From: Parasedimentitalea psychrophila
GTDB taxonomy: Bacteria; Pseudomonadota; Alphaproteobacteria; Rhodobacterales; Rhodobacteraceae
Length of the DNA stretch: 64,000 nt
Assembly: GCF_030285785.1 (NCBI RefSeq)
Contig: NZ_CP127247.1
Span: 1,139,501 to 1,203,500 of the forward strand
Direction: 5' to 3'
Position numbers and translations under genes: made by a program. Below, in pieces: positions 1 to 8,639 of this stretch; positions within the stretch are counted from its first letter, which is position 1, and each line of letters opens with the position of its first letter. The notes beneath the pieces are model-generated. The model did not search any database, was not told where the DNA came from, and saw nothing but the letters and a program-made list of their open reading frames with translations.

Positions 1-717
1 ATCTATGCTGCGGAACGAACAGCGGGCCGAGCTGATGGCCTCGGGGATGCCCTGCAATTTCAGCGTCAGCTCGGTGATCAGACCCAGGGTGCCCTCGGAT
101 CCGACCATCAGCCGCGTCATGTCATAACCCGCCGAGGACTTCTTGGCCCGTTGCGCGGTGCGGATCACCGTGCCATCCGCCATCACCACCTCCAGCGCCA
201 TGACGTTGTCCTTCATGGTGCCATAGCGCACCGCATTGGTGCCCGAGGCCCGGGTTGCTGCCATGCCACCAAGCGAGGCATTGGCGCCGGGATCAATGGG
301 AAAGAACAAGCCCTGATCGCGCAGGAAGGTATTGAGCTGTTCACGGGTGACGCCGGGCTGCACCACAACGTCCAGATCCTCGGCATGTACCGCCAGGATC
401 TTGTTCATCTGGCTGGTATCGACGGAAATACCACCGGCGGGGGCGTTCACATGGCCCTCCAGCGAGGTGCCGGTGCCGAAGGGAATGATCGGCACGCCGT
501 ATTCAGCGCAGGCTTTGACGATCTGCGACACCTCGGTTGTGTCAGCCGGAAAGACCACCGCGTCGGGCATCTGGTTTTCGATCCAGGTGGTGGTATGGCC
601 ATGCTGCTCGCGGATCGCCGCGCCGGTTTGCAAGCGATCCCCAAAGAGCTGCTTGAGCACGCCGATGGCGGCCTTGATCCCGGCCTCGTTGCGCGGAAGG
701 GCGGTTGCATGCGCCAT
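1..717 (-). CDS. FAD-binding oxidase, D-lactate/glycolate dehydrogenase family (partial)
   Basis: The reading frame runs off the left edge, so only the N-terminal 239 residues are present. They carry the FAD-binding type 4 (PCMH) fold of GlcD/Dld-like enzymes: a VVFPADTTEVSQIVKAC stretch, then IPFGTGTSLEGH, PGANASLGGMAATRASGTNA and GSEGTLGLITE, which contact FAD. Such enzymes oxidise 2-hydroxyacids (D-lactate, glycolate) and pass electrons to cytochrome or quinone. The start is the ATG at 717, preceded by AAGGAG at good spacing. Substrate cannot be told without the C-terminal half. The full family length is about 460-480 residues. Confidence 0.88.
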   Translation of the reverse strand, partial: MAHATALPRNEAGIKAAIGVLKQLFGDRLQTGAAIREQHGHTTTWIENQMPDAVVFPADTTEVSQIVKACAEYGVPIIPFGTGTSLEGHVNAPAGGISVDTSQMNKILAVHAEDLDVVVQPGVTREQLNTFLRDQGLFFPIDPGANASLGGMAATRASGTNAVRYGTMKDNVMALEVVMADGTVIRTAQRAKKSSAGYDMTRLMVGSEGTLGLITELTLKLQGIPEAISSARCSFRSID

Positions 718-819
718 AGATAGTCTCCTTTTAGGCGGCACCCGAGTGCCACAACTTCACAGGTTAAGTTTAAGGCACTGCCGCAAGGCAGTTCAATACC
801 CAACCCCCGGTAGCTGCCC

Positions 820-2616
820 CTATTCGCCCAGCGCGATGCCTTCGCGGCGGGGATCAGCCGCGCCCAACAAGTGATCGCCGATTTCAATCGCGTGCAGCCC
901 CGAATTCAGGCTGCGCAGCTTCACCTCATAGCCCAATCCGGTCAGCGCTGTTTCCATTTCGGCGGCACCCGTCTCCTCCTCAAGATCATAGCTGCCGAAC
1001 CGGTTCACCGCATGGGGTAAGGCGACCGCCTGCTGTATGTTCAGCCCCCAATCGGCCCAGGCAATGATCGAACTGGCGACATAGCCGATGATGCGGCTGC
1101 CGCCAGGGGATCCGATCACCAGCACCGGCTTACCCTCTTGCATCACAATCGTTGGGGCCATCGACGAACGGGGCCGTTTTCCCGGTTCCAGCCGGTTGGC
1201 AATCGGCACCCCATCGCGGTGGCTGCGGAATGAGAAATCGGTGAGTTCATTATTGAGCAGGAACCCATGCACCATAAGGCGCGAGCCAAAGGCGTTTTCA
1301 ACGGTTGTCGTCATCGACAGCGCATTGCCATATTGATCAACGATCGAGATGTGCGAGGTCGACGGCAGCTCGATCGACTCGTCATCAGCCCACAATGGAT
1401 TGACCTGCGCATGATCAAACTCGGGCGACCCTGGGGCCACTTCGGCCAGCGCCTCATCACCGGATAGCAAGGCGGCCCGTTGGGTCAGGTATTCGGCGTC
1501 CAGCAGACCGTTTGTGGGCATCGGCACATAATCACTATCGGCCATGTAGCGGCCCCGATCCGCAAACGCCAGCCGCGAGGCATCGCCGATCAACCGCCAG
1601 CTTTCGGGATTATCAGCGCCCAGCGCTGCCAGATCATACTGCCCGACCATACCCAAAATCTGACCGACGGTCAGCGCCCCGGACGACGGTGGTCCCATGC
1701 CACAGACCTCAAAGGCGCGGTAACTCACGCAGACAGGTTCGCGTTCCTTCACCTGATACAGCGCCATATCCATCGACGATAAAACACCGGGGTTGCCCGG
1801 TGCATGGGTCACTGCGCCGACGATCTCATCTGCAATCCGGCCAAAATAAAAGCCGTCTGCGCCCTTCTTTGCCAAAACGCCCAATGTATGCGCGTAGTCC
1901 TTATTGATCAGCAGATCGCCCGCCTGCAGCGCGACGCCATCCGGGAAGAAATAGTCCGCCGTGCGTGAAAACCGCGACAGCCGGTCTGCGTCACGTTCAA
2001 TCAAACCGGCCAGACGTGGCGACACGGTAAACCCATCCTTAGCCAGCCGGGTTCCTGCCTCGAACAACGAAGACCATTCTGCGCGGCCCCAACGGCGGTG
2101 CGCCTCCTCCATCAGCGCCGGGGTGCCGGGGGTGCCAACCGAACGGCCACCTACAACGGCATCAAAGAATTTCAGTGGCTCACCATTTTCATCCTGAAAC
2201 AGGGTAGGCGTTGCCGCCAGCGGCGCGGTTTCGCGGCCATCCAGCGTTGTCAGCTTGCCGCTGGCAGCGTCATACCAGACCAGAAAGGCACCACCCCCCA
2301 ACCCCGAGGACTGCGGTTCCACCAGTCCCAGCACCGCTTGCACAGCCACCATCGCATCCGCCGCTGAGCCACCGGCGCGCAACACCGCAGCGCCGGCCTC
2401 AACCGCATGCGGGTTGGCGGCGGCGATCATCCAGTTGTCGGCCTGTACTGGCTGACCTGCCAGTTTGGCCTGAAGCGAGGCCGCCACAGCAGGCGACAGC
2501 GCCTCGAAGGCTCCGCTTGTTGCAGCTTCCGGGGCAACACCGTCCGCCGCTTGTTGAGCGAATGCCTGAGTTGCAATTGCTGTACTGGCCAGCAGGGCTA
2601 GAAAAACGTGACGCAT
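820..2616 (-). CDS. ggt: Gamma-glutamyltransferase (glutathione hydrolase), periplasmic
   Basis: Predicted 598-residue proenzyme that cleaves the gamma-glutamyl bond of glutathione and related peptides. It starts with a Sec signal peptide (MRHVFLALLASTAIATQAFA). The large-subunit part holds the family NPHAVEAG and GGSAADAMVA motifs near the mature N-terminus. The self-cleavage and catalytic threonine lies in LPSTSHISIVD (about residue 420), and the small subunit has the conserved GSPGGSRII motif. The frame is open 12 bases further, but GGAGGT sits 4 bases before the ATG at 2616, which decides the start. It stands alone on this strand between the FAD oxidase and thpR, and is probably used for periplasmic glutathione salvage. 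Confidence 0.95.
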   Translation of the reverse strand: MRHVFLALLASTAIATQAFAQQAADGVAPEAATSGAFEALSPAVAASLQAKLAGQPVQADNWMIAAANPHAVEAGAAVLRAGGSAADAMVAVQAVLGLVEPQSSGLGGGAFLVWYDAASGKLTTLDGRETAPLAATPTLFQDENGEPLKFFDAVVGGRSVGTPGTPALMEEAHRRWGRAEWSSLFEAGTRLAKDGFTVSPRLAGLIERDADRLSRFSRTADYFFPDGVALQAGDLLINKDYAHTLGVLAKKGADGFYFGRIADEIVGAVTHAPGNPGVLSSMDMALYQVKEREPVCVSYRAFEVCGMGPPSSGALTVGQILGMVGQYDLAALGADNPESWRLIGDASRLAFADRGRYMADSDYVPMPTNGLLDAEYLTQRAALLSGDEALAEVAPGSPEFDHAQVNPLWADDESIELPSTSHISIVDQYGNALSMTTTVENAFGSRLMVHGFLLNNELTDFSFRSHRDGVPIANRLEPGKRPRSSMAPTIVMQEGKPVLVIGSPGGSRIIGYVASSIIAWADWGLNIQQAVALPHAVNRFGSYDLEEETGAAEMETALTGLGYEVKLRSLNSGLHAIEIGDHLLGAADPRREGIALGE

Positions 2617-2676
2617 AATGACCTCCATCCAAAACGAATAGGGGGAGCCTAGAGCGATCTGACACAGAACTGAACC

Positions 2677-3225
2677 TTATTGGAACTTAAACCCGTAACT
2701 TGCCATTTGCTCGTGAATAGCGCCGTCGCGGTGCAGTTTGGACTGAAACAGCGAAAACCCGGCAACCGAGAACCCCGGCAGATCCACCTGAGAATGGGTG
2801 GCGATAAACCCCTCCAGACGCTCGGTCTCGCGCCAGGACAACCCACGCCCGAACCGCGCCAGCGTCACATGCGGGTTGTAGCGTTGCCGGGCCAGCACAA
2901 TGCCGACGCGATGGGCGGCGCGGCGCAACTGCTGATGCAGATCGCTCAGCGCCTGACTTTCGGCGATGCGGGCATAGAGGATCTTGGGCGCTGCCGCACC
3001 AAAACAGCCAAGCCCGTCAAAGCCCAGTTCAAACTGCGGCGCCGGGATAGCTGCCAATTCATGGTGCAGCTCTTGCAGTTGCGCCTCGGACTGATCGCCC
3101 AGAAACACCAGGGTAAGATGCAGGTTTTCCTCCGCCATCACCCGCCCCACCGGCAGGGACAGGCTCAGCTGTGACAGGGCAAAGGTAACGTCTTCAGGCA
3201 GCTCAATCGCCACAAAGGCACGCAT
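2677..3225 (-). CDS. thpR: RNA 2',3'-cyclic phosphodiesterase (2H family, LigT/ThpR)
   Basis: Predicted 182-residue cytosolic enzyme of the 2H phosphoesterase superfamily, which opens 2',3'-cyclic phosphates on RNA ends. Both catalytic HxT motifs are visible, H36-L-T38 in NLHLTLVFLG and H119-V-T121 in NPHVTLARFG, separated by the usual roughly 80 residues. The N-terminus MRAFVAIELPE is typical of the family. The gene lies 30 bases downstream of the hydroxyacid dehydrogenase on the same strand and may be cotranscribed with it. The natural substrate in bacteria is not well established. Confidence 0.93.
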   Translation of the reverse strand: MRAFVAIELPEDVTFALSQLSLSLPVGRVMAEENLHLTLVFLGDQSEAQLQELHHELAAIPAPQFELGFDGLGCFGAAAPKILYARIAESQALSDLHQQLRRAAHRVGIVLARQRYNPHVTLARFGRGLSWRETERLEGFIATHSQVDLPGFSVAGFSLFQSKLHRDGAIHEQMASYGFKFQ

Positions 3226-3255
3226 CCCGTTTCCCCCTGCTGTATCCGCTGCGGA

Positions 3256-4242
3256 TCAGAGCATCCCCGGCACCACCTGATCCGGTGGCCGGTGGCCGTC
3301 CTCGAATGTCTTGATGTTCAACAGCACTTTTTCACCGGTCTCAATCCGACCCTCAACGGTGGCGGATCCCATATGCGGCAACAGCACCACGTTGGGCTGC
3401 TCGCGCAGGCGTGGGTTGATGTTGGTGCCCTTCTCATAGACATCCAGACCCGCGCCGGCGATCTCGCCTGCGCGCAGCATCCGAGTCAGCGCCATTTCAT
3501 CGATCACTTCCCCGCGTGAGGTGTTGACGATCACCGCATCCGGTTTCATCAGCTTCAAGCGGCGGGCGTTCATCAGGTGAAACGTCGAGGGAGTCGATGG
3601 GCAGTTGATCGAGATAACGTCCATCCGCGCCACCATCTGATCGAGACTCTCCCAATAGGTGGCCTGCAGCTCGGCCTCGGTCTCACTGCGCAGGCGGCGG
3701 CGGTTGTGGTAATGCACCTGCATACCAAAGGCAGCTGCCCGGCGGGCCACCGCCTGACCAATGCTGCCCATCCCCAAAATGCCCAGCCGGCGGCCAGCCA
3801 TGCGACCGCCCAGCAGTGCCGTCGGCGACCAGCCCTGCCAGTCACCTTTTTGCATGATGGCCAGACCCTCGGGGATGCGACGCACCACAGCCATGATCAG
3901 CGCCATGGTCATATCGGCGGTATCATCGGTCAGAACACCGGGGGTGTTGGAGACCAGAATGCCACGCTGTCGGGCGGTATCCACATCAATGTGATCGACC
4001 CCGGCACCAAAATTAGCGATCAATTTCAACCGCTCACCCGCCTGCCCCAGCAACCGGGCATCAATGACATCCGTTACCGTCGGCACCAGAACATCCGCCG
4101 TTGCCATCGCCTCGACCAGTTGCGCCCGGCTTAAGGGCGTGTCCTCGCTACGCAGAGTGACATCAAACAATTCGCTCAACCGCGTCTCGACCGGTTCCGG
4201 CAACCGTCGCGTTACGACAACACTCAGACGTTCTCTTGCCAC
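3256..4242 (-). CDS. D-isomer-specific 2-hydroxyacid dehydrogenase (glyoxylate/hydroxypyruvate reductase type)
   Basis: Predicted 328-residue NAD(P)-dependent cytosolic oxidoreductase. The N-terminal substrate-binding half is followed by the Rossmann motif LGILGMGSIGQAVARR (glycines 157, 159 and 162). The catalytic Arg is R243 in NTSRGEVIDE, the Glu is near 270 and the His is H290 in LLPHMGSAT. The NFGAGVDHID motif supports the GyaR/GhrB-like subgroup that reduces glyoxylate or hydroxypyruvate. Exact substrate is inferred only from family. It is the first gene of a probable pair with thpR. Confidence 0.93.
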   Translation of the reverse strand: MARERLSVVVTRRLPEPVETRLSELFDVTLRSEDTPLSRAQLVEAMATADVLVPTVTDVIDARLLGQAGERLKLIANFGAGVDHIDVDTARQRGILVSNTPGVLTDDTADMTMALIMAVVRRIPEGLAIMQKGDWQGWSPTALLGGRMAGRRLGILGMGSIGQAVARRAAAFGMQVHYHNRRRLRSETEAELQATYWESLDQMVARMDVISINCPSTPSTFHLMNARRLKLMKPDAVIVNTSRGEVIDEMALTRMLRAGEIAGAGLDVYEKGTNINPRLREQPNVVLLPHMGSATVEGRIETGEKVLLNIKTFEDGHRPPDQVVPGML

Positions 4243-4450
4243 TGATCCACTCCCATAGCTTTTCTAACTAGCCTGCTTTGTGCCATCGTGGCGCAGGATG
4301 GCAGAGGGCACAAGAACCCTTGCACCTCATCGACGCCAAGTGACGCAGTTTTCTGGAACCAGCCCGCGGGACCCCCGGCAGAGGCAACGGCAAGAAATGC
4401 ATCTGGCGCGGTGGATTACGGGCAACAATGACAAGAGCGAGCAGCGGGCA

Positions 4451-4981
4451 GTGACAGTTTCGGTTTCCAGATTGCGCCTATGGGTGGCAGCGCTATGCAT
4501 GCTGCTGATGCCCTCCCTCTGCCTTTCGGCTGGCAACCCGGCGCCCGAGCATCCGCGGGGTTCGGTGACCAACCTGCCGCTGCCCCGCTTTGTGTCGATG
4601 AAGGCATCAGAGGGCAACGTGCGGCGGGGCCCGTCGCTGACGCACCGGATAGACTGGGTGTTCAAACGCCGCGACATGCCGCTGGAAATCACCGCCGAAT
4701 ACGGCCATTGGCGCCGGGTCCGTGACCGCGATGGCGTCGGCGGCTGGGTGCATTATGCCTTGCTGTCGGGCACCCGCACGGTGCTGATCGAGGAAGACAT
4801 GCTGACCGTTCGCGCACAACCCAATAAGAACGCGCCGGTCACCGCCGCCTTTGAGCTGGGCGTGGTGGCCCGCCTTGGGGCGTGCTCGCCGAACTGGTGC
4901 CGTATTTCAGCCGGCGGCTATCGCGGCTGGGTGCCAAAGGCCAAGCTGTGGGGCGTCACTCCGCAAGAGTTGCGCGACTGA
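4451..4981 (+). CDS. Secreted bacterial SH3 domain protein
   Basis: About 176 residues if started at the GTG at 4451, which places a classical signal peptide (RLRLWVAALCMLLMPSLCLS) at the N-terminus. The frame is open upstream, with ATGs at 4280 and 4397 giving longer forms, and no Shine-Dalgarno sequence decides between them. The mature part has two bacterial SH3-like (SH3_4) modules. The first runs through EGNVRRGPSLTHRIDWVF and ends at GGWVHYALLSG; the second runs through LTVRAQPNKNAPVTAAFE and ends at GYRGWVPKAKLWGV. These modules usually bind peptidoglycan or act as periplasmic adaptors, but the role here is unknown. It is divergent from the dehydrogenase gene. Confidence 0.85.
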   Translation: MTVSVSRLRLWVAALCMLLMPSLCLSAGNPAPEHPRGSVTNLPLPRFVSMKASEGNVRRGPSLTHRIDWVFKRRDMPLEITAEYGHWRRVRDRDGVGGWVHYALLSGTRTVLIEEDMLTVRAQPNKNAPVTAAFELGVVARLGACSPNWCRISAGGYRGWVPKAKLWGVTPQELRD

Positions 4982-5153
4982 TTTTCCCCGTCTTTTCCCC
5001 GTCTTGTCCCCGTCAGCCTGTCGCCGTAAGCGTCACCACCCGCCGCGTCCTCTGTCGTGCCCTCTGTCGTGCCCTCTGCAGGGGCCGTTTCGTGCGGCAA
5101 TCGCACGGCTGTGACGTCAAATGAAGCGATATTGGCTTTCCCGACAGCTCCGA

Positions 5154-5182
5154 TTGACTCCGGTATCGCTGCGGTCAAGATA
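5154..5182 (+). promoter_or_regulatory. Possible sigma-70 promoter for the ABC transporter operon
   Basis: TTGACT (5154-5159) is followed after 17 bases by AAGATA (5177-5182), about 70 bases before the binding-protein start. The -35 is good and the -10 is weak. No thiamine (THI box) or other riboswitch fold was recognised in the 4982-5252 spacer, which otherwise holds only short direct repeats of CCCCGTCTT type and a duplicated CCTCTGTCGTG. Confidence 0.3.
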
Positions 5183-5252
5183 AGGCCAATTACTATCGCG
5201 ACTGACCGGTCGATACGTCGCGGCAAGGATGACCACTCTGAGAGGGAAAACC

Positions 5253-6272
5253 ATGATTTCATTGAACCGCCGCAAGGCACTGGCACTGATGGGCGGCACC
5301 ATTGCCGCCGCTGGCCTGTCAACTCCGGCACTGTCGCAGGGCCGCAAGATCACCGTCGGCGCGCTGCGTTTCACCAGCCACTCGGCCAGCTTTATCGCGC
5401 TACAGCGGGATTACTTCAAACAGGCCGGTCTGGATGTCGAGCTGAAGTTCTTTCAGGCCTCCACCCCAATGGCTGTGGCGATTGCCTCGGGCGATGTGGA
5501 CTATGCGGTGACTGCGATGTCTGGCGGTCTGGTGTCGCTGGCCGATAAGGGCGCCATCAAGATCATCGGTGGCGCGCTCTCCGAAGAAGCCGGCATCGAC
5601 GGTCAGAAATACCTGGTCTCGGACGCGGCATTCCAGGCCGGCGTGACCAGCCCGGCGATGCTCGACGGCAAAAGCTATGGCATCACCAGCGCCGGATCCT
5701 CGTTCCACTACATGGGTTCCAAACTGGCGCAAGCCGAGGGTATCTCGCTGTCCTTCAAGCCGCTGCAAAAGGTTGGCGCCATCATCGGTGCGCTGAAGTC
5801 GGGCCAGATAGACGCCTGGTCCATCGTGCCCCATATCGCCAAACCGCTGGCCGGCTCGGGCAAGGTCCATATCATCGGCAATGTCGCCGACTATATCCCT
5901 GACTATCAGGTCACCACCGTATTCACCTCGGCCAAGAACGCAGCCGATGAACGCGGCATGACCGGCGATTTCCTGGCCGGGTTCTCAAGGGGTGTTGCGG
6001 ATTACAACGCCACCATGATCGACCACGCCCACGGTGACGACGGTGTGGTCGAGATGGTCGATCTGATCCACAAATACGTCTACGCCGACCGCCCGCGCGA
6101 AAAGGCTGCCAAGTCGATCATCAACGGCACCATGCGGCTGAACGAGGGTGCGGCGCTGAACACCGCATCGCTGCAGGATCAGCTGAGCTGGTACCAGTCC
6201 GAGGGTTTGGTGGGCAGTGACATCACGCTGGAAACAGTTGTCGACAGCAGCTACGTCAAGACACTGGGCTGA
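5253..6272 (+). CDS. ABC transporter substrate-binding protein, NitT/TauT (SsuA-like) family
   Basis: Predicted 339-residue periplasmic binding protein. The N-terminus has a twin-arginine-like signal (NRRKALALMGGTIAAAGL, cleavage after PALSQ). The mature protein begins with KITVGALRFTSHSASFIALQ and has the GLDVELKFFQASTPMAVAIASGDVDYAV core seen in NMT1/SsuA-like proteins. The ATG at 5253, after AGAGGGAAAA, is preferred to the ATG at 5229 because it places the signal peptide at the terminus. It leads an operon with an ATPase, a permease and an AhpD-like protein. Ligand unknown; the family covers nitrate, taurine, sulfonates, pyrimidine precursors and aromatics. Confidence 0.9.
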   Translation: MISLNRRKALALMGGTIAAAGLSTPALSQGRKITVGALRFTSHSASFIALQRDYFKQAGLDVELKFFQASTPMAVAIASGDVDYAVTAMSGGLVSLADKGAIKIIGGALSEEAGIDGQKYLVSDAAFQAGVTSPAMLDGKSYGITSAGSSFHYMGSKLAQAEGISLSFKPLQKVGAIIGALKSGQIDAWSIVPHIAKPLAGSGKVHIIGNVADYIPDYQVTTVFTSAKNAADERGMTGDFLAGFSRGVADYNATMIDHAHGDDGVVEMVDLIHKYVYADRPREKAAKSIINGTMRLNEGAALNTASLQDQLSWYQSEGLVGSDITLETVVDSSYVKTLG

Positions 6273-6282
6273 CTACTCTTTC

Positions 6283-6361
6283 GCCCGGCCGATAGGTCGG
6301 GCGGCGCCTGACCTTCCCCACGGGAAGGCGCTTTGCACCTCCCCAAGGTCAAGCGCCGCCC
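6283..6361 (+). repeat. Composite palindromic repeat, copy 1
   Basis: Two modules lie in the spacer between the binding protein and ATPase genes. The first (6283-6302) is a hairpin GCCCGGCC-GATA-GGTCGGGC. The second (6299-6361) has 17-base arms, GGCGGCGCCTGACCTT at the left and AAGGTCAAGCGCCGCC at the right, with one mismatch, around a structured core containing CGGGAAGGCGC and CCTCCCC. A close relative of the second module lies inverted at 29678-29741, and the first module with a short tail recurs at 7960-7994. It probably forms a strong RNA stem that may tune expression of the downstream genes. Confidence 0.75.
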
Positions 6362-6384
6362 TAATGCCCACAGGACCATAACCC

Positions 6385-7152
6385 ATGGACATTCGCCTCT
6401 CTGGCGTCAGCCATTTCTACGATCAAACCGAAGTTCTGCGCGACATCTCGCTGGAGATCCCATCCGGGCGGATTGTCTGCATTGTCGGCCCCTCGGGCTG
6501 CGGCAAATCCACCCTGCTGCGGCTGATTGGCGGGCTGGAGCGGCCCAGCGCGGGCGAGATCCATCAGCTCGGCACCCCTCCGGCCGATTGCCTGAACCCG
6601 CTGACCTATATCTTTCAGGACTTTGCCCTGCTGCCCTGGCGCACGGTGCGTGGTAATATCTCGCTGGTGCTGGAGGATCACGGCATTCGCGGCAAAGCGG
6701 CGGCTGAGATCATCCGCGATGTGCTGGCCCGCACCAAACTGTCTGATTTTGCCGAGGCCCTGCCCAAGCAACTGTCCGGCGGCATGAAACAACGGGTGGC
6801 CATTGCCCGGGCGCTGGCGGTGAACCCGGCGGTAATGCTGATGGACGAGCCACTGTCGGCACTGGACAGCCAGACCCGTGAATTGCTGATGGATGACCTG
6901 ATCGCCCTGTGGAGCCGCACGCCGTTCACGGCGGTCTATGTGACTCACAACCTGGCCGAGGCGGTGCGTCTGGGCCATTCCATCGTGGTGATGTCGCGTC
7001 GCCCCGGTCAGATCCGCGAAATTGTGCATCTGGACACCCCTCTGGAGCAGCGCGGGTTGGGCAATGCCGAGATGGACGAAAAACAGAAATACCTGTGGCA
7101 GCTGATGCGCGATGAAGCGCGGGCGGCAGATGCGGAGCTGATAGATGTCTGA
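6385..7152 (+). CDS. ABC transporter ATP-binding protein, NitT/TauT type
   Basis: Predicted 255-residue nucleotide-binding subunit. Walker A is GPSGCGKST (residues 35-43), the signature is LSGGMKQRVAIARAL, Walker B is VMLMDEPLSALD, and the H-loop is YVTHNLAEAV. The sequence resembles SsuB/TauB. It energises uptake of the ligand caught by the preceding binding protein. Its 3' end overlaps the permease gene by 8 bases, which indicates translational coupling. Confidence 0.95.
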   Translation: MDIRLSGVSHFYDQTEVLRDISLEIPSGRIVCIVGPSGCGKSTLLRLIGGLERPSAGEIHQLGTPPADCLNPLTYIFQDFALLPWRTVRGNISLVLEDHGIRGKAAAEIIRDVLARTKLSDFAEALPKQLSGGMKQRVAIARALAVNPAVMLMDEPLSALDSQTRELLMDDLIALWSRTPFTAVYVTHNLAEAVRLGHSIVVMSRRPGQIREIVHLDTPLEQRGLGNAEMDEKQKYLWQLMRDEARAADAELIDV

Positions 7153-7954
7153 GCTGTCAAACCACAATGAAATGCACCAGGTGCCGTTTCGCGGCGGCGG
7201 TTTTGCCCCCACTGGTCGCCGTGGGGTCGGGCTTGCCGTCTTCATGGCGCTGATTGCCCTGGCCGAGCTTGGCACCCAGACCGGCTTCATCACCCCGCTG
7301 ACCCTGCCCAAGCCGTCGGACGTGCTCAAGACCTTTGGCGAGCTCTATAGCTCGGGGCTGCTGTGGAAACATCTGAGCGTGTCGCTGTCGCGGCTGCTGG
7401 TGGGCGCCACCCTGGGCGCCAGTGTCGGCATCGCGGTGGGGGTGATGATCGGGCTGTTTTCCTATGTGCGGGCCGGGTTGCTGCCGCTGGTGGCGGCGCT
7501 GTTCCCGATCCCCAAGATCGCCCTGCTGCCGCTATTCGTGATCTGGTTTGGCATCGACGAGGGCTCAAAATACGCGCTGATCGCCTTTGGCACCTTTACC
7601 CCCACGGTGGTGGCCACTTACGGCGCGGTGGACAATGTGGACCGCGGCCTGATCCGCATGGGGCAGAGCTTTAACCTCAGCTGGTGGTCGATTGTTCGCA
7701 AGATCGTCCTGCCCGGCGCCATGCCCGGCATCCTGTCGGGGCTGCGCATCAGTCTGGCCATTGCCATCATCCTGCTGGTCGCGGCTGAAATGCTGGGCGC
7801 GGAATATGGCATTGGCGCCTATATCCTTGAGGCCGGCTCGCTGTATGATCTGGAACGGTTGTTTGTAGGGGTCGCCATCCTGTCTATTCTGGGGGTGACG
7901 CTGAGTGCCTGCATCGGCATGATCGAGCGGCGGTTGCTGCGCTGGCGGGTTTAG
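7145..7954 (+). CDS. ABC transporter permease, NitT/TauT (SsuC-like) family
   Basis: Predicted 269-residue inner-membrane subunit with about six hydrophobic segments, the first at GVGLAVFMALIALAELG. The EAA-type loop that contacts the ATPase appears as GQSFNLSWWSIVRKIVLPGAMPGILSGL, typical of SsuC/TauC permeases. It overlaps the ATPase gene by 8 bases. With the binding protein and ATPase it forms a complete importer. Confidence 0.94.
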   Translation: MSELSNHNEMHQVPFRGGGFAPTGRRGVGLAVFMALIALAELGTQTGFITPLTLPKPSDVLKTFGELYSSGLLWKHLSVSLSRLLVGATLGASVGIAVGVMIGLFSYVRAGLLPLVAALFPIPKIALLPLFVIWFGIDEGSKYALIAFGTFTPTVVATYGAVDNVDRGLIRMGQSFNLSWWSIVRKIVLPGAMPGILSGLRISLAIAIILLVAAEMLGAEYGIGAYILEAGSLYDLERLFVGVAILSILGVTLSACIGMIERRLLRWRV

Positions 7955-7959
7955 GTTTT

Positions 7960-7994
7960 GCCCGGCCGATAGGCCGGGCGCGCCTGACCTTCAA
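7960..7994 (+). repeat. Composite palindromic repeat, copy 2 (shortened)
   Basis: Starting 6 bases after the permease stop is a perfect 8-base-pair hairpin GCCCGGCC-GATA-GGCCGGGC (7960-7979), followed by GCGCCTGACCTTC, the left arm of the second module of copy 1. The right arm is missing. It could act as a terminator or as an RNA-stabilising stem between the transporter genes and the AhpD-like gene. Confidence 0.65.
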
Positions 7995-8018
7995 CAATAG
8001 TATGACAAGGAACACCTC

Positions 8019-8627
8019 ATGGCCTGGATCAAAACCATCCCCTACACCGACGCAGTGGGTAAGCTGAAGATGCTGTATGACCGGGTCAAAGGCCCTGATG
8101 ACAACGTCGACAACATCATGATGATGCACTCCTTGCGCCCCCATTCAATGGAGGGGCACATGGCGATCTACAAATACGTGCTGCATCACACCGGCAATAC
8201 GGTGCCCAAATGGTTCCTGGAAACGCTGGGGGTCTGGGTCAGCCGCCTGAACGACTGCGACTATTGCGTCGAGCACCATTTCTCGGGGCTGAAGCGGTTG
8301 TTGCAGGATGATGCCAGGGCAGATGCGCTGCGGGCGGCGATCGAGACCCGCAACATATCCGCCGCGCCACTGGACGAGGGCCAGAGGCTGGCTATGGGTT
8401 ATGCCCGCCAGCTGACCCGCGATCCCGGCGGCATGACCCAGGACATCGTGCTGCAACTGCGCGCGGCCGGCTATACCGATGGCGAGGTGCTGGAGATCAA
8501 TCAGGTCACCGCCTATTTCAACTATGCCAACCGCACTGTGCTGGGGCTGGGTTGCTCGACCGAGGGCGACATTCTGGGCCTGTCCCCCAACAAATCGGCA
8601 AACCCCGAGGACTGGAGCCACAGCTAG
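8019..8627 (+). CDS. AhpD-like carboxymuconolactone decarboxylase / peroxidase-related protein
   Basis: Predicted 202-residue cytosolic all-helical protein. It carries the AhpD-type redox site C80-D-Y-C83 followed by H87 in LNDCDYCVEHHFSGL, so a disulfide-based peroxidase or oxidoreductase function is likely. The C-terminal part with VNQVTAYFNYANR-like sequence (VTAYFNYANRTVLGLG) fits the 'uncharacterized peroxidase-related enzyme' subgroup. Start ATG follows AAGGAAC. It is the fourth gene of the ABC transporter cluster, which suggests it acts on, or protects against, the imported compound. That link is inference from position. Confidence 0.85.
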   Translation: MAWIKTIPYTDAVGKLKMLYDRVKGPDDNVDNIMMMHSLRPHSMEGHMAIYKYVLHHTGNTVPKWFLETLGVWVSRLNDCDYCVEHHFSGLKRLLQDDARADALRAAIETRNISAAPLDEGQRLAMGYARQLTRDPGGMTQDIVLQLRAAGYTDGEVLEINQVTAYFNYANRTVLGLGCSTEGDILGLSPNKSANPEDWSHS

Positions 8628-8639
8628 CAGCCGCAGGTC

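Noticed and set aside
4982-5252. Possible thiamine-pyrophosphate riboswitch before the NitT/TauT-type transporter
   Set aside because: I looked for the conserved CTGAGA and ACCTGATC-like elements and did not find them.
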